A DNA stretch of 64,000 nucleotides from Neostapfia colusana (GCA_030760725.1 JASWHV010000002.1:63791900-63855899), one strand, 5' to 3'; counted from the stretch's first letter, positions 47,213 through 58,287 are shown. Notes: generated by a model from the letters alone, not told the origin. Numbers and translations are program-made.

Positions 47213-48229
47213 CTACGATCTAAACGTTCCTATTACAACTTTATTAATTGGAAACCTAAACTTAATCGTGAGAACCAGTGCTGTTCTCGCCGTGTGATGG
47301 GGGCGATCCATACATGGGCGCATGCCATGGTTAGTCGGCAGTCCATGTAGGGATAGATGACGCTGGTGCTCTATTTTTCCCACGTTGGCACGAGTCTCCT
47401 GTTTTTCCAGCAAATACAGCTTCTTGCGGAGGTAACGGATCTCTTCTTATGCGCTTGCATAGCGCTTTCCTAACTCCACGAGCAACCTCTGAGATTTATC
47501 AGCAGCTTGTGGGTTGGAAAGAGCTCCTTGATGGGGTCCAATGATCTCCCTGTACCACTCTTCCGATACGGATGCAGCTCAAAGGTAGTGTTCTCAAGAT
47601 GCTCACGGAAGGCGTAGCACAGTCCGGTGAGGGCATCCCATGCGGCATCATCAATAGCTTCTGCCCTTGTAGCTCTCCATGTTGGTGCGAAGTGCTGAGT
47701 GATAACCCTACCGTTAGATAGGATGGTTACCTCAGCCTTCCACTCTTCATGTCCGAGACGAGGGACTTTCTTGAGAAGATATTCCGGGTATAGGCTGCAG
47801 CAATCTAGAAATTCTTTTAGCTCCTTGGATATGTGTCCTCCTTCCATTCCGTTGGACCGGAATTCTTGAACTGAAAGGTTGGCCCATTCATCACCTTCAT
47901 TATTGGCCTCAGCAAGGGGTGGCTCCTCTTCGGATTCTTCTCATCCCAACATAGCTTCATGAGGCTCCTCGGGGTGTAAGCTCTTGTGAAACTCCTCCTG
48001 AGGTGCGTACCATTGCCGTTCTTGTGGATCATCTTCCATGTCGTCTTCGAATGGTTCCATCTCTTCCGGGTCCTCTTCCTCATGCATAGAGCTATTGAAT
48101 TCATCTTCATCATGAGGTTCTATCTTCACCTCCTCCCAATATGGTCCATCGGACACCTCAATGGGGTTAAGTGCACTGCCACGGGCTGGTGGATGAGTTC
48201 TTATGCGTGCTGCTCCTAATCACTGACAT
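47213..48229 (-). pseudogene. E5 orf0: dsRBD-like plus coiled-coil ORF before gag, decayed
   Basis: A frame on the coding strand between PBS and pol runs from about 48214 to 47470, with one TGA at 47941-47943. It then shifts near 47470 into a further stretch (47213-47470). Order: an acidic segment (EDEFNSSMHEEEDPEEME); then EYLLKKVPRLGHEEWKAEV with TRAEAIDDAAWDALTGL (47614-47751); then a charged helix (RYLRKKLYLLEKQE) after the shift. The middle part has the strand-and-final-helix pattern of a double-stranded-RNA-binding domain, with an Ala-rich last helix like AA..AL..L. It matches residues 71-121 of the E1 orf0 (EEW, RAT, A, D, T in register). A possible ATG is at 48227-48229 but needs a frameshift to reach the main frame. 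The dsRBD reading is mine and untested. Confidence 0.6.
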
Positions 48230-48474
48230 CTATAAATGAGAAACTTTACATAAGAATAAAATAACTCCAAAACTTCAGAAGCTATGAAGCAAGAAAACAA
48301 AAATGTTGCTGTCCAATAGAAGAGAAAAAGAGGGGCTGAAATAGCACTTTGCGGTGGCTGAATTGACAAATAAAGTGCAGCAGCAAGCAATTTTCAAAAA
48401 TACCAGTTTAGAGGAGTGTTTCTATGTGTTTTAGAGTGTCCATTCTACCTAGGCTTGCGTCCTACGGTCAACGT
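48230..48474 (-). other. E5 5' leader
   Basis: Short A-rich untranslated sequence lies between PBS and orf0. It ends in CCTAGGCTTGCGTCC...GTGG, which resembles the matching stretch of E1 before its PBS (CTACCTAGGTCCACG). Confidence 0.55.
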
Positions 48475-48487
48475 GGCTCTGGTACCA
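48475..48487 (-). other. E5 primer-binding site
   Basis: TGGTACCAGAGCC on the minus strand is a Met-tRNA site with one mismatch, three bases from the LTR start at 48491. Confidence 0.88.
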
Positions 48488-48490
48488 ATT

Positions 48491-48891
48491 TGTGACACCC
48501 GGTTCCAAAAATAGAACCAAGTGAATGCATATGTGTGCCAAGGATGTTCATCACACATACACATGTACTCCACAAACTGAATTCAGAATATAACCACGAA
48601 TAAATAGTGTTTAAGTATTTTATTACAATGACTCAATATCTCACTCATGAATATCTAACTTATTTAGCAGCGGAAGACTCTAAACGACAGCGGAAAGTGA
48701 CTAAAACAGCAGGCTCCAACTTTAACTCCACAGGCATGTTGAAGGTAAAGTGCACGCCTAGTACTCCACATGTTCCTCGAAATATTCTTCTCCTGTAGCT
48801 GATGTAAATGTGGGAATGCAAGGGTGAGTACATGTCGTATTCAGCAAGTGTAGAAAAAGTATGATATGTAGCTTACAACAAGGTAGGCAAT
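48491..48891 (-). repeat. E5 5' LTR (copy C), first 401 bp, interrupted by E6
   Basis: It starts TGTGACACCCGG. It equals 57887-58287 (also 401 bp) with about seven mismatches. It differs more from LTR B (about 5%), its nominal partner. It ends at GCAAT (48887-48891), directly followed by the E6 LTR. Confidence 0.9.
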
Positions 48892-51035
48892 TGTGACGCC
48901 CTCAATTCTGTGGAAAACCACGGAACCGAGAACTAATGCATATGTGTGCCTAGGATGTTTATCACACATACACATACGTTCCACAAACTGAATTCAGATT
49001 ATATATTACCACGAATAACATAGTTTATTACAACACCTCATGAGTCTTGGACTCATGCTCACAGCGGAAGTCCTTATTTCTATGCAGCGGAATTCTTATT
49101 CAAATGCGGAAGCAAAAACTAATGCAGAAGCAAAACTAAGCAGAAGTGGCTCCATCTCTACTCCCTCCACAGGCAAGGTTGAGAACAGATCACACGCCAT
49201 AATGCTCTACTCGGTCTTCATAGTAGCCTTCTCTTGCTGTTGATGAAGAAATAATAATGCAAGTTTGAGCACAATGATGTACTCAACAAGTGCGGGAATA
49301 ACACATGATATGCAGCTCATAAACAAGGTAGGTATAAAAGGCTTATTTGCAGAAAAGCAAATTTATAAAATCATGATAAAATCAGCAACTTAACTTTAGA
49401 TGAATATAGTCCCAGCATGTATTAAATTACCAACATACCTCCATCACTTCCCGTGTTCCATCCGAACATTAACCAATCCTCTACTCATACTCACGAATAC
49501 CTCCTCGTATTCGCTACCATCTCACCTCATAAAACAACCTCGTCTCGCACCCATCAGTCATGCAACCATCTCATCTCCCGGACTCCACAGTCCCAAACCA
49601 AACCATAACCAAACCAATAACTATAACCAAGAACCTTCCCAATAACCATTCCAATAACCATCCCGATAACCATCCCATCTAATCATGGCAGTTTAGCCAG
49701 GTGCTCATGACCGTATGCTCGGCTATCATGATAGTTTTAGTAACTCTGCAGAGTTTGTACCTCTTTACCCACAAGTTTGTGATTTCGTCACCCGTCGGCG
49801 ACTGCAGAACCTCCATTATACCAGTACACAACCGTCGGTGCATGGTCAAGAGATCACAAAATAGCCTTTACAAAGGGGTTACTAGATGTATGGACTCACT
49901 AAGGTTTCACTGGCAGGCTAGAATCTCCAATTCTCCCACCCACGGGCCCCCTCTTGTGCCATGCAGTTCCCAGGGCAGTCCTCACTCGACTCCCATTCCC
50001 CGCGCCTTCCACAGTCCATAACACCCTAGCAACTTACCTAATTACTCAGCTAAGCCGCACCCATACTTGGCCTTGTGGTGGCACTGTTATCCTGGCATGT
50101 GCATGCATGAACCGGTCCTTAGATCTACGGCAAGCAAAAACCACCATCTCATGCTACCTCATTCACAAAACCAGGCTTGCCTAGATCTCCCTCCGATCCA
50201 TGTTCATTAACCTCATCAATTACTTATTATCAGTACGAGTGCAGTTAGCTAGACACATCTATCTCGCTTCCCAATCCCATGGACTCAGCGAAGCATAAAA
50301 CAAAAACCATACCCGACTCATAAACTTCCCAGGTGACAAGGGTGGTTTAATCAAAACTAATAAACTCCTATAAAAGGGTTTCCCATTATGTTTGACTCAG
50401 CACACACACCTTTTCGCAAAACAAAATCGTTTTACCCAAAACATAGGATCAACATGGTCAAGGAGCACTTGCCTTGTTCTTGCGGTTCCGGTTGTTCTTG
50501 ATTCTCAAAACCTTGTTGCTGCAGCTCGTCGTACACAGCTTCCTGAGCTTGTTCTGCTATGTAGGATTCACGTGCATACAAAATTCACAGCAATCAATAT
50601 CATACACAAACACTAAACTAGATGCGATGATGCACATGCATGCTATCCTATGATTAGTTCTATTAGATTGATCTGGTGTTCTTGCATGGCTTGCATGGTC
50701 AGAGGTATTCGGATCAAAGGTGGTCGTGGCGATGATCTTGTTTTTAGATCAAACTGATCATCAAGTGATCTGTCCACGAAAAGGCTTCTGTTCAAAAGGA
50801 ATCGAAGAACAGATGCAAAGAGATGAACAACATGAGGTCGTAAGGTGGTATTGAAGTCCTACCTCACGCTCTTCTTGACATTGAGGTCCTCCTCAGACCG
50901 CTTGATTCTTCTCCGATGATCTCCCTTGTTGCGCTTTCAGCGATGTTTTGCTCGGCGAGTTAGGGCTAGAGCGCTAAGTCGTCGGCTCAGGAGTTGAAAG
51001 AAAATTTCGTGGTTTCGGCCAGAGGTTTTGGGTTC

Positions 51036-51044
51036 TATTTATAA
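51036..51044 (-). promoter_or_regulatory. TATA box of the E6 LTR
   Basis: ATTATAAATAGA on the minus strand, with the same motif at 60455-60463 in the solo copy and in solo LTR A. It lies about 840 bp from the U3 end. Confidence 0.65.
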
Positions 51045-51229
51045 TCGGGAAGGGAAGAGTCCTAATCTAATTGGATCCCGAATAAAAGTCTTATTCAGAT
51101 CTGTGTTAGATCCTGACGTCTTATCTTCGGTAACCTTGTGGAGTTTGGATCAGTTTTCGTTGCGTACTGGTATGTTCTCGCGTAAAAACCGCTCCAGACT
51201 CGTTACCTCCGTGATGATGAGCTCCGGAA

Positions 51230-51745
51230 GCTCCACGTGTCCTTCCGAGCCTGGTATCTCTTCGTCCGCAGAGACGATCTCCAGTCGTGCCGCGTGTCAC
51301 GAGCGAGACCTCCCTCTTCTTCGGAGACGAGCTCCACGCACACCACGTGTGGGCGCCGGTCTTTCCGCCTTTTCCTTCCCTCAGGGACATGCCCCGAGGT
51401 CGACACGTGTCCAGCAGCGACGGACCTCCGGAGATAAGCTCCGGTGGCGACACGTGTTCGATAGATCCGGACATCTCTGAGATGAGTTCCGAGATCAACA
51501 CGTATCCCGTGCGACTGGTCCTCTGACTTCCGCGAAGACTAGCTCCGAAGGTGACATGTGTCCCATGAAAAATGCCTTTGCTTCTTCCGCAGAGGCTATC
51601 TCCGCGGCAGCACGTGTCCCACAGGGTCGGACCTCTTTCCAATTGCGGAGGTGACCCCCGAGCCTGCCACGTAGCTAGTTTAATGGCAGACCTCTCCCAT
51701 TTTCTTGGGGATGAGCTCCGAACACGCCACGTGGTCTGCTGGTCG
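51230..51745 (-). repeat. G-box-bearing diverged repeats in E6 U3
   Basis: About ten units of about 50-60 bp, each with an ACACGTGT-like box and a GAGCTCCG or CTCCGGAG stretch. Boxes or near matches lie near 51234, 51284, 51340, 51405, 51452, 51499, 51555, 51613, 51668 and 51735. The same array recurs at 60649-61160. It resembles the array in solo LTR A, which is in a different LTR family. Confidence 0.78.
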
Positions 51746-51882
51746 TGGAAATTGCCTTCGGTGCTCTCGGAGAGCTTTACTGGCTATCCTTTTGATACTT
51801 GTTTCCGTTCCCTCTTTTCTAAAAATGTTTTTCTTCTTCATAAACATGAACATATGCTGACTCCCGAGATGAGGGTGTCACA

Positions 51883-51900
51883 AATCTACCCCCCTTAAAT
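51883..51900 (-). promoter_or_regulatory. E6 polypurine tract
   Basis: ATTTAAGGGGGGTAGATT on the minus strand runs directly into TGTGACACC. It overlaps the pol stop codon at 51895-51897. Confidence 0.88.
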
Positions 51901-54900
51901 TGAATCTCGCCCTCGAGATTCGTTAGTAGAAAATAGATAGGGGAATTCAGCCATAATATCCTCTTCAAGCTCCCATGTAGCTTCAGCTTCAGTATGATGG
52001 CTCCATTGTACCTTGCACCATCGAATCACTTTGTTTCGGGTGACCATTTCTTTTACGTCCAAGATTCAGATAGGGTGTTCTGCGTAAGTCAGGTCCTCTT
52101 GAAGTTTAAGTTCTCCCATTGACACTTGTTCCTCTGGCATTCTCAAGCACTTCTTGAGCTGAGATACATGAAACACGTCATGTACGTCGGAGAGGTGGTT
52201 TGGGAGCTCTAGTTGATAGGCTACTTCTCCTCGCTTACCCAAAATCTTAAATGGTCCAATGTAGCGAGGCGCTAGTTTGCCTTTGACGTTAAAACGTCAT
52301 TGGCCTCGGATAGGCGATACCTTAAGGTATACGAAGTCTCCAACTTCAAAGGTCAACTTTCTACGCCTATTGTCCGCATAGCCTTTCTGTCGTGACTGAG
52401 CAGCCTTTAAGTTCTCCCGTATCGTTTGGACTTGCTTTTCAGCCTCTTGTAGTACTTCGGGTCCAAACACCTGGTTCTCTCCAGTCTCGTTCCAGAACAG
52501 TCACGTTCTACACCGTCTACCATATAAGGCTTCGAAAGGCGATATCTTAAAGCTAGCTTGATAGCTGTTGTTATAGGAGAACTCGGCATACGGTAAACTC
52601 CTATCCCAACTACGCCCACGTTTCAAGGCGCAAGCTCTCAACATGTCCTCCAAAATTTGGTTCGTCCTCTCGGTTTGCCCATCTGTTTGTGGGTGATAGG
52701 CGGAGCTAAAATCTAGTCGTGTACCCATGGCTTTCTGCAGCTTCCTCCAGAATCTAGAGGTAAACTGAGAACCTCGATCTGAGACTATCCTCTTTGGAAC
52801 TCCATGTCGGCACACGAGCTGCTCCATGTACAACTCTGCCAGCTGTGTAACGTTGTAACTGGTCTTTACCGGAAGAAAATGGGCGGTTTTCGTCAACCGG
52901 TCCACAATGACCCAGATGGAATCGTATCCTGACTGAGTCCTTGGCAGTCCGACGATGAAGTCCATACTGATGTCTTCCCATTTCCATTCAGGTATTTTCA
53001 AAGGTTGCAACAACCCAGCGGGTTTTTGATGTTCGGCTTTTACCCGTTGGCATGTGTCGCATAGGGCAACGTATTCGGCTGTATCCCTTTTCATACCATC
53101 CCACCAATAGCAAGTTTTCAAGTCCTTGTACATTTTGGTGCTCCCCGGATGTATGGAATAGGGTGAATCATGTGCCTCCTTCAATATTATGTCGCGAAGG
53201 TGTCTTAGGTTTGGCACACAAATCCTTTTTCCTAGCCAAAGCGTACCCTTTTCATCCTCTTTGAAATCTTTCTCTATCCCTTGTCGGATTCTTTCCTTGA
53301 TCTCCTTGATCCCCTCGTCCGTTGCTTGTCCCTTTCTTATTTCTTGTTCCAATGGGGAGTGGATCTCTATCATTTCCATGTTATTCAAGAATCCGAACTG
53401 TAACCGTTCGAACTCGTTACGTAGTTCGGGTGGTAGCTCCCGAACCGTGAGTTGGTGGCATGCTCCCTTTCTGCTCAATGCGTCAGCGACTACATTGGCC
53501 TTCCCGGGATGGTAGTTGATTCCCACATCATAATCCTTGATGAGTTCTAACCATCGACGTTGCCTCAAATTCAAGTCCGTTTGTGTAAATATGTACTTGA
53601 GGCTTTTATGATCCATATAGATCTCACATCGATGACCAAGGATATAATGTCTCCAAATCTTCAATGCATGCACCACTGCTGCTAACTCCAAATCATGAGT
53701 AGGATAGTTAAGCTCGTGCTTCTTTAATTGTCGTGAGGCATAGGCTACCACTTGTCCTTCCTGCATGAGTACACACCCGAGCCCTTGTCTGGATGCGTCA
53801 CAATATATGTCAAAGCTCTTGCTTACGTCTGGCAATACCAGAACTGGGGCTGTGATTAGCCTTTTCTTGAGTTCCTCAAAACTTTCTTGGCAGGCTTGTG
53901 TCCATTGAAAGACTTTTCCCTTCATTAGCAACTCCGTCATAGGTTTTGCTATCTTAGAGAAGTCTTTAATGAAGCGACGATAGTATCCTGCCATCCCAAG
54001 GAAACTCCGAATATCTCTCACGCTCTTCGGTTGGTCCCATTTCAGAACATCTCTCACCTTTCCAGGATCAACCGATACCCCTTCCTTGGAGATGATGTGG
54101 CCTAGGAAAGATTTTTCCTTTAGCCAAAATTGACACTTGTTGAGCTTGGCATACAATTGATGCTCACACAACTTCTGCAAGGTCAATTTCAGATGTTCTT
54201 CATGCTCCTCCTCACTTTTTGAATACACCATAATGTCGTCGATGAAAACCACGACGAACTTGTCTAAGTACTCCATGAAAACCTTATTCATAAGGTACAT
54301 GAAGTATGCGGGTGCATTCGTCAATCCAAAAGACATAACGGTATATTCATATGAACCATACCGCGTCCGAAAGGCTGTCTTAGGTATATCGGAGGGCTTA
54401 ATCTTCAGCTGGAAATATCCCGACCGAAGATCAATCTTGGAGAACACTTGGGCTCCTTTCATTTGATCGAACAGGTCCTCTATACGGGGCAGAGGGTATT
54501 TATTCTTGATTGTTACCTCGTTGAGAGACCTGTAGTCCACGGACATTCTTTGGGTTCCGTCCTTCTTGTCCACGAAGAGTACCGGGGCTCCCCATGGTGA
54601 CGAGCTTGGACGGATAAAACCCTTCTCCAACTGTTCTTGAATTTGCTTCTTTTGACGGGCATCCTATATGGTCTCTTGGCTATGGGTGCAGTTCCAGGTA
54701 CCAAATCTATGACAAACTCAATATCCCGGTCAGGTGGCATTCCTGGAAGTTCTTCCAGGAACACATCCAAAAATTCCTGAACCACTGGAATGTTGTCTAA
54801 TGCTACTCCTTCAACATGGTTCAGATCCGCCCGTTCGGTCGCTTGCGGGGCTGACTCAAACTCGACACGGATACCGTGTTCGTTTGTCAATTGCACACTT

Positions 54901-56375
54901 CTCTCAGCGCATTGGATTACTCCATTGTGCTTGCTTAACCAGTCCATTCCGAGTATGATGTCAATTCCGTGGGAGTCCAAGACAATAAGGTTGGCAAGGA
55001 AGTCTACCCCCCTTATTTTAAGGCTTACCTTAGGACATACTATACTAGTCCTCATTTCTCCTCCGGGAGAATTAACTAACATAGCACATTCTAGGTGGGA
55101 TACGGGTAGATGATGTTTGGCAACATATTTGGATGATATGAAGGAATGCGATGCTCCGGAATCAAAGATGGTGGCTGGGTTGGAGTTGGCAAGGAACATA
55201 CCAATTGCGACGTCCTCAGCCTGTTGTGCTTCCTCAGCAGTGACATGGTTAACGTGGCCACGAGCATAGTTCTGTGGTCCTCGGTTCCCTTGGTTGTCCC
55301 CTCTGTTTGGTCGCTGGTTCTGCTTGGGCACGTTACCTTGCTGTCCAGGGCCTCTCTTCGGGCACTGGTTAGCGAAGTGGCCTACTTCCCCACATGCAAA
55401 GCATGCCCTGTTGCCTACGGCAGCAGGTACGTTGGGGTGGGGGTTTTGAACAGGAGCGCCATTGTTAGGCCGGGGCGCAGGAGGCATGGGCACACGAGGT
55501 GCCGGTGCGACGAGCCGTTGCTGTGGTGGCTGACCAGGGCGGTACGTAGGAGTGGTCGATCCATACTGCGGTGCAGGGGGCATGTATCTAGGTCGTACGT
55601 TGCTCCCTTGGGGCTGGTATGGGATCTTCCTTTTGCACTCGCGCTCGATCTCTCGGATCTTGTTTTCCACCACAATAGCCTTATCAACCAGCTTCTGGAA
55701 GCTTACGTAGTCATTGTTGAGGAGCTGAACTTGGATCTCATTGTTCAACCCTCTCATGAACAGGTACTGCTTCCTCTGATCTGAGTTGACATCTTCAGGG
55801 GCATACCGGGACAGTTGTATGAACTTGTTGAGATATTCGTTCACACTTTTCTGCCCTTGGCGGAGACCTTCAAACTCCTGCCTCTTGAGCATCAGTACGC
55901 CGACAGGGATGTAGTGGGAGCGGGAACTTTCCTTGAACTCAGTCCAAGTGATTGTCTCCGGGTTGGCATGGGCGTTGCTCAAGGCATCCCACCAGTCAGC
56001 AGCTGCTCCCATCAGTTGGTGCGACGCAAAGAGAACCTTCTCTCGGTCGTTGCACTGAACAATGGCAAGCTTTTTCTCCATGGATTTCAACCAATCATCG
56101 GCCTCCATTGGATCGCTTGCTTGAGCAAAGGTGGGTGGTCGAGTCCTCATGAACTCTCCCAGCCTGTTATGAGCCGGCGGTGGTGGTGGCGGTGGTGCCG
56201 GAACAGGGTGTTGGTTGGCCTGCAACTGACCCAAAGTTTGGATCATGGTTTGCATAAGCTGGTTTTGCATGACCATCAACCTTTCTAGGTTGTTTTCGCC
56301 AGCTCCGGGGTTAGCAGGAACTTCCTCGTGGTCATCTTCCTGGACGTTCCATCGGCTGGCGTTTCCTCTCACCAT
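51895..56375 (-). pseudogene. gag-pol: E6 gag-pol, one deletion and three stops
   Basis: Gag starts at Met 56375. It has a Pro-rich linker, CFACGEVGHFANQC (about 55390-55430), the protease site FDSGASHSF (about 55140) and GIDIILGMDWL (about 54950). About 16 bp are missing near 54650 relative to E5, so the frame shifts in the protease-RT linker. The next frame (52501-54630) has KIDLRSGYFQ, FIDD, YCDASRQGLGC, the HHCC finger, MDFIVGLPR, SDRGSQF and QTDGQTERTNQ, so all RT and integrase catalytic residues are present. TGA stops follow at 52501-52503, about 52297-52299 (after RGQ) and about 52068. The chromodomain-like tail then reaches TAA 51895-51897. Apart from these breaks it is the second best preserved gag-pol in the window. 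Confidence 0.93.
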
Positions 56376-56686
56376 CTGTGAGGGGGAACGAAATAGAATA
56401 GAAGGTTAGATAGGTCCTTTCAACTATATGCATCAAGGGGAGTTGGACTATATATATTAGTCCTTATGAGGATGTGATCAAGTGCCGAAGCATTTCACTC
56501 CTCTTTCTTCTTACGTGTGGATATGGACAACGTTTTTAAGACGTCCCACAACTTACACTAAGCACATATTCACAAATAATCATCACAAGGGCCCAGTCAA
56601 CTCCTATTCAAGGATGGTTTCCTATGGCAAGGTGGTTTCAAGGCCAATCTAAGCTATTCATCCTAGGATGCTTCCTTTGGTCCGCG
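56376..56686 (-). other. E6 leader, no orf0
   Basis: Untranslated sequence related to the E5 leader on both sides of its orf0, but the ORF itself is absent. I see nothing else in it. Confidence 0.6.
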
Positions 56687-56796
56687 TAGCTTCTATTTAG
56701 GGGTGTAACTTGCTGTTAACCCGTGGCTCTAATATCAATCTAAGGCTTCTATCTAGGTGTGTAACCTACTGTCAACCCGTGGCTCTGATACCAATC
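56687..56796 (-). repeat. Tandem 55-bp duplication containing the PBS
   Basis: 56687-56741 and 56742-56796 are two diverged copies of one unit (CTTCTAT.TAGG.GTGTAAC.T.CTGT.AACCCGTGGCTCT). The copy next to the LTR has the intact PBS. The other has GGCTCTAATATCA at about 56725-56737. Confidence 0.88.
56781..56793 (-). other. E6 primer-binding site
   Basis: TGGTATCAGAGCC, the standard initiator Met-tRNA complement, lies three bases from the LTR start at 56797. Confidence 0.93.
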
Positions 56797-56992
56797 TGTG
56801 ACGCCCTCAATTCTGTGGAAAACCACGGAACCGAGAACTAATGCATATGTGTGCCCAGGATGTTTATCACACATACACATACGTTCCACAAACTGAATTC
56901 AGATTATATATTACCACTAATAACATAGTTTATTACAACACCTCATGAGTCTTGGACTCATGCTCACAGCGGAAGTCCTTATTTCTACGCAG
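56797..56992 (-). repeat. E6 5' LTR, first 196 bp
   Basis: It matches 48892 onward. It breaks off after TTTCTACGCAG at 56992. Confidence 0.92.
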
Positions 56993-57000
56993 TTTCAAGG
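56993..57000. other. Rearrangement joint with filler TTTCAAGG
   Basis: The left side is E6 LTR up to 56992. The right side, from 57001, equals 41426 onward. The eight bases between match neither side, as at end-joined breaks. No microhomology is evident. Confidence 0.75.
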
Positions 57001-57362
57001 CACATGCTGAGTACGACATGTACTCATCCTTGCATTATCACATAAACATCAGCAATAGGAGACGAGTACTTTGAGGATCATGTGGAGTACTAGGCGTGCG
57101 AAGTATCGTCAACATGTCTGTGGAGTTGAAGAAGGAGCCGCTGCTATTTAGTTATTTCCGCTGTAGTTTAGAGACTTCCGCTGCAAGAATAAGTTAGAGA
57201 TTCATGAGTGAGACAATTAGTCGATGTAATAACGTACTTAAACACTATTTATTCGTGGTTATATTCTGAATTCAGTTTGTGGATTACATGTGTATGTGTG
57301 ATGAACATCCTGGACACACATATGCATTAACTTGGTTCTGTCTTTCGGAACCGGGTGTCACA
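57001..57362 (+). repeat. Second copy of the end of solo LTR A
   Basis: 362 bp matches 41426-41787 without length change and with only a few substitutions. It ends GGGTGTCACA and is followed by TGAGA, as in the first copy. Confidence 0.93.
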
Positions 57363-57886
57363 TGAGACTCGTGCACTTCTGAGTGCAAATGCACGACTCA
57401 GAGGACGGTGTCTAAAACAGGATCGTGGCAGGTTAACCACGACATCCCTAGGATGACATCGACCTTTTGTCCCTCTAAAACTATGAGAGACGTAGGGTAT
57501 ACACTACCCTCTAAGAATAATGGTTCTTTTGGAACCATCATACTTGCTGAAATTTTCCCACCCGGTGAACAAATCAAGTAAGGACTTTCGGTGGGTAGTA
57601 TTTGCAAGCTGTATTTAGCAATAAAAGCTTGGATAATGAAACTGTGTGTGGTGCCTGAATCAAATAAAACTATGGCGGGATGCTGGTGGAGTTGGAACAT
57701 ACCTGCAAAAATTGGCTCTCCCTCTGGCACGTCCTCTATAGCGAGTTGGTGGACGGTGCCGGGCTTAGGATTTGCCCGCCGCACATTAATGGGGTTCCGG
57801 GGCTAATTCCTCTCTGGAAACTGTGGTGCCACTCCGCAGCCTTGCCTCTCAGGGCAGTCATTGGCGAAGTGCCCTTGGCAACCGCA
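57363..57886 (-). pseudogene. E4 protease and half zinc knuckle, copy 2
   Basis: 524 bp matches 41788-42311 at about 99%. The 128-codon protease frame (57398-57784) differs from copy 1 by one residue, FDSGTTHSF against FDSGTTHRF. Copy 2 has the usual Ser. It ends at the same CCGCA junction with an E5-family LTR. Confidence 0.92.
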
Positions 57887-58287
57887 TGTGACACCCGGTT
57901 CCGAAAATAGAACCAAGTGAATGCATATGTGTGCCCAGGATGTTCATCACACATACACATGTACTCCACAAACTGAATTCAGAATATAACCACGAATAAA
58001 TAGTGTTTAAGTATTTTATTACAATGACTCAATATCTCACTCATGAATATCTAACTTATTTAGCAGCGGAAGACTCTAAACGACAGCGGAAAGTGACTAA
58101 AACAGCAGGCTCCAACTTTAACTCCACAGGCATGTTGACGGTAAAGTGCACGCCTAGTACTCCACATGTTCCTCGAAATATTCTTCTCCTATAGCTGATG
58201 TAAATGTGGGAATGCAAGGGTGAGTACATATCGTACTCAGCAAGTGTAGAAAAAGTATGACATGTAGCTTACAACAAGGTAGGCAAT
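57887..58287 (-). repeat. LTR D, first 401 bp
   Basis: It matches copy C (48491-48891) better than copy B. It ends with GCAAT (58283-58287), the target of the solo LTR that follows. Confidence 0.92.

Larger units (their letters stand above)
42312..48891 (-). mobile_element. E5: gypsy element with decayed orf0 and pol, gag deleted
   Basis: The left LTR (42312-43854) has a large internal deletion. Then come a polypurine tract, broken pol, leader, orf0 remnant, PBS (48475-48487) and the first 401 bp of the right LTR (48491-48891), where E6 is inserted. It sits in the E4 zinc knuckle after CCGCA (42307-42311). The right flank of E5 is not visible. Confidence 0.85.
48892..51882 (-). repeat. E6 3' LTR
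   Basis: It begins TGTGACGCCCTC and ends GAGGGTGTCACA. It is 2991 bp and about 1% different from the solo copy at 58288-61301. That copy has an extra 23 bp near 58945. A TATA motif lies at 51036-51044 (minus strand) and G-box repeats fill U3. Plus-strand frames are LTR shadows. Confidence 0.93.
48892..56992 (-). mobile_element. E6: gypsy element with complete left LTR and cut right LTR
   Basis: The left LTR is 48892-51882. Internal parts are a polypurine tract, gag-pol with few breaks, leader and PBS (56781-56793). The right LTR is only 196 bp (56797-56992) and ends at a rearrangement joint. It is inserted after GCAAT in the E5 right LTR. There is no orf0: the leader passes directly to gag. 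Confidence 0.92.

Noticed and set aside
48157..48229. H3-like N-terminus in E5 orf0
   Set aside because: The candidate start reads MSVIRSSTHKNSST and would need a frameshift to join the main frame. The resemblance to an H3 tail is too weak to claim.
51028..51898. 150- and 173-codon ORFs in the E6 LTR, repeated at 60447-61308
   Set aside because: They cover the G-box repeat array on both strands and are present in both LTR copies. They show no start context or domain.
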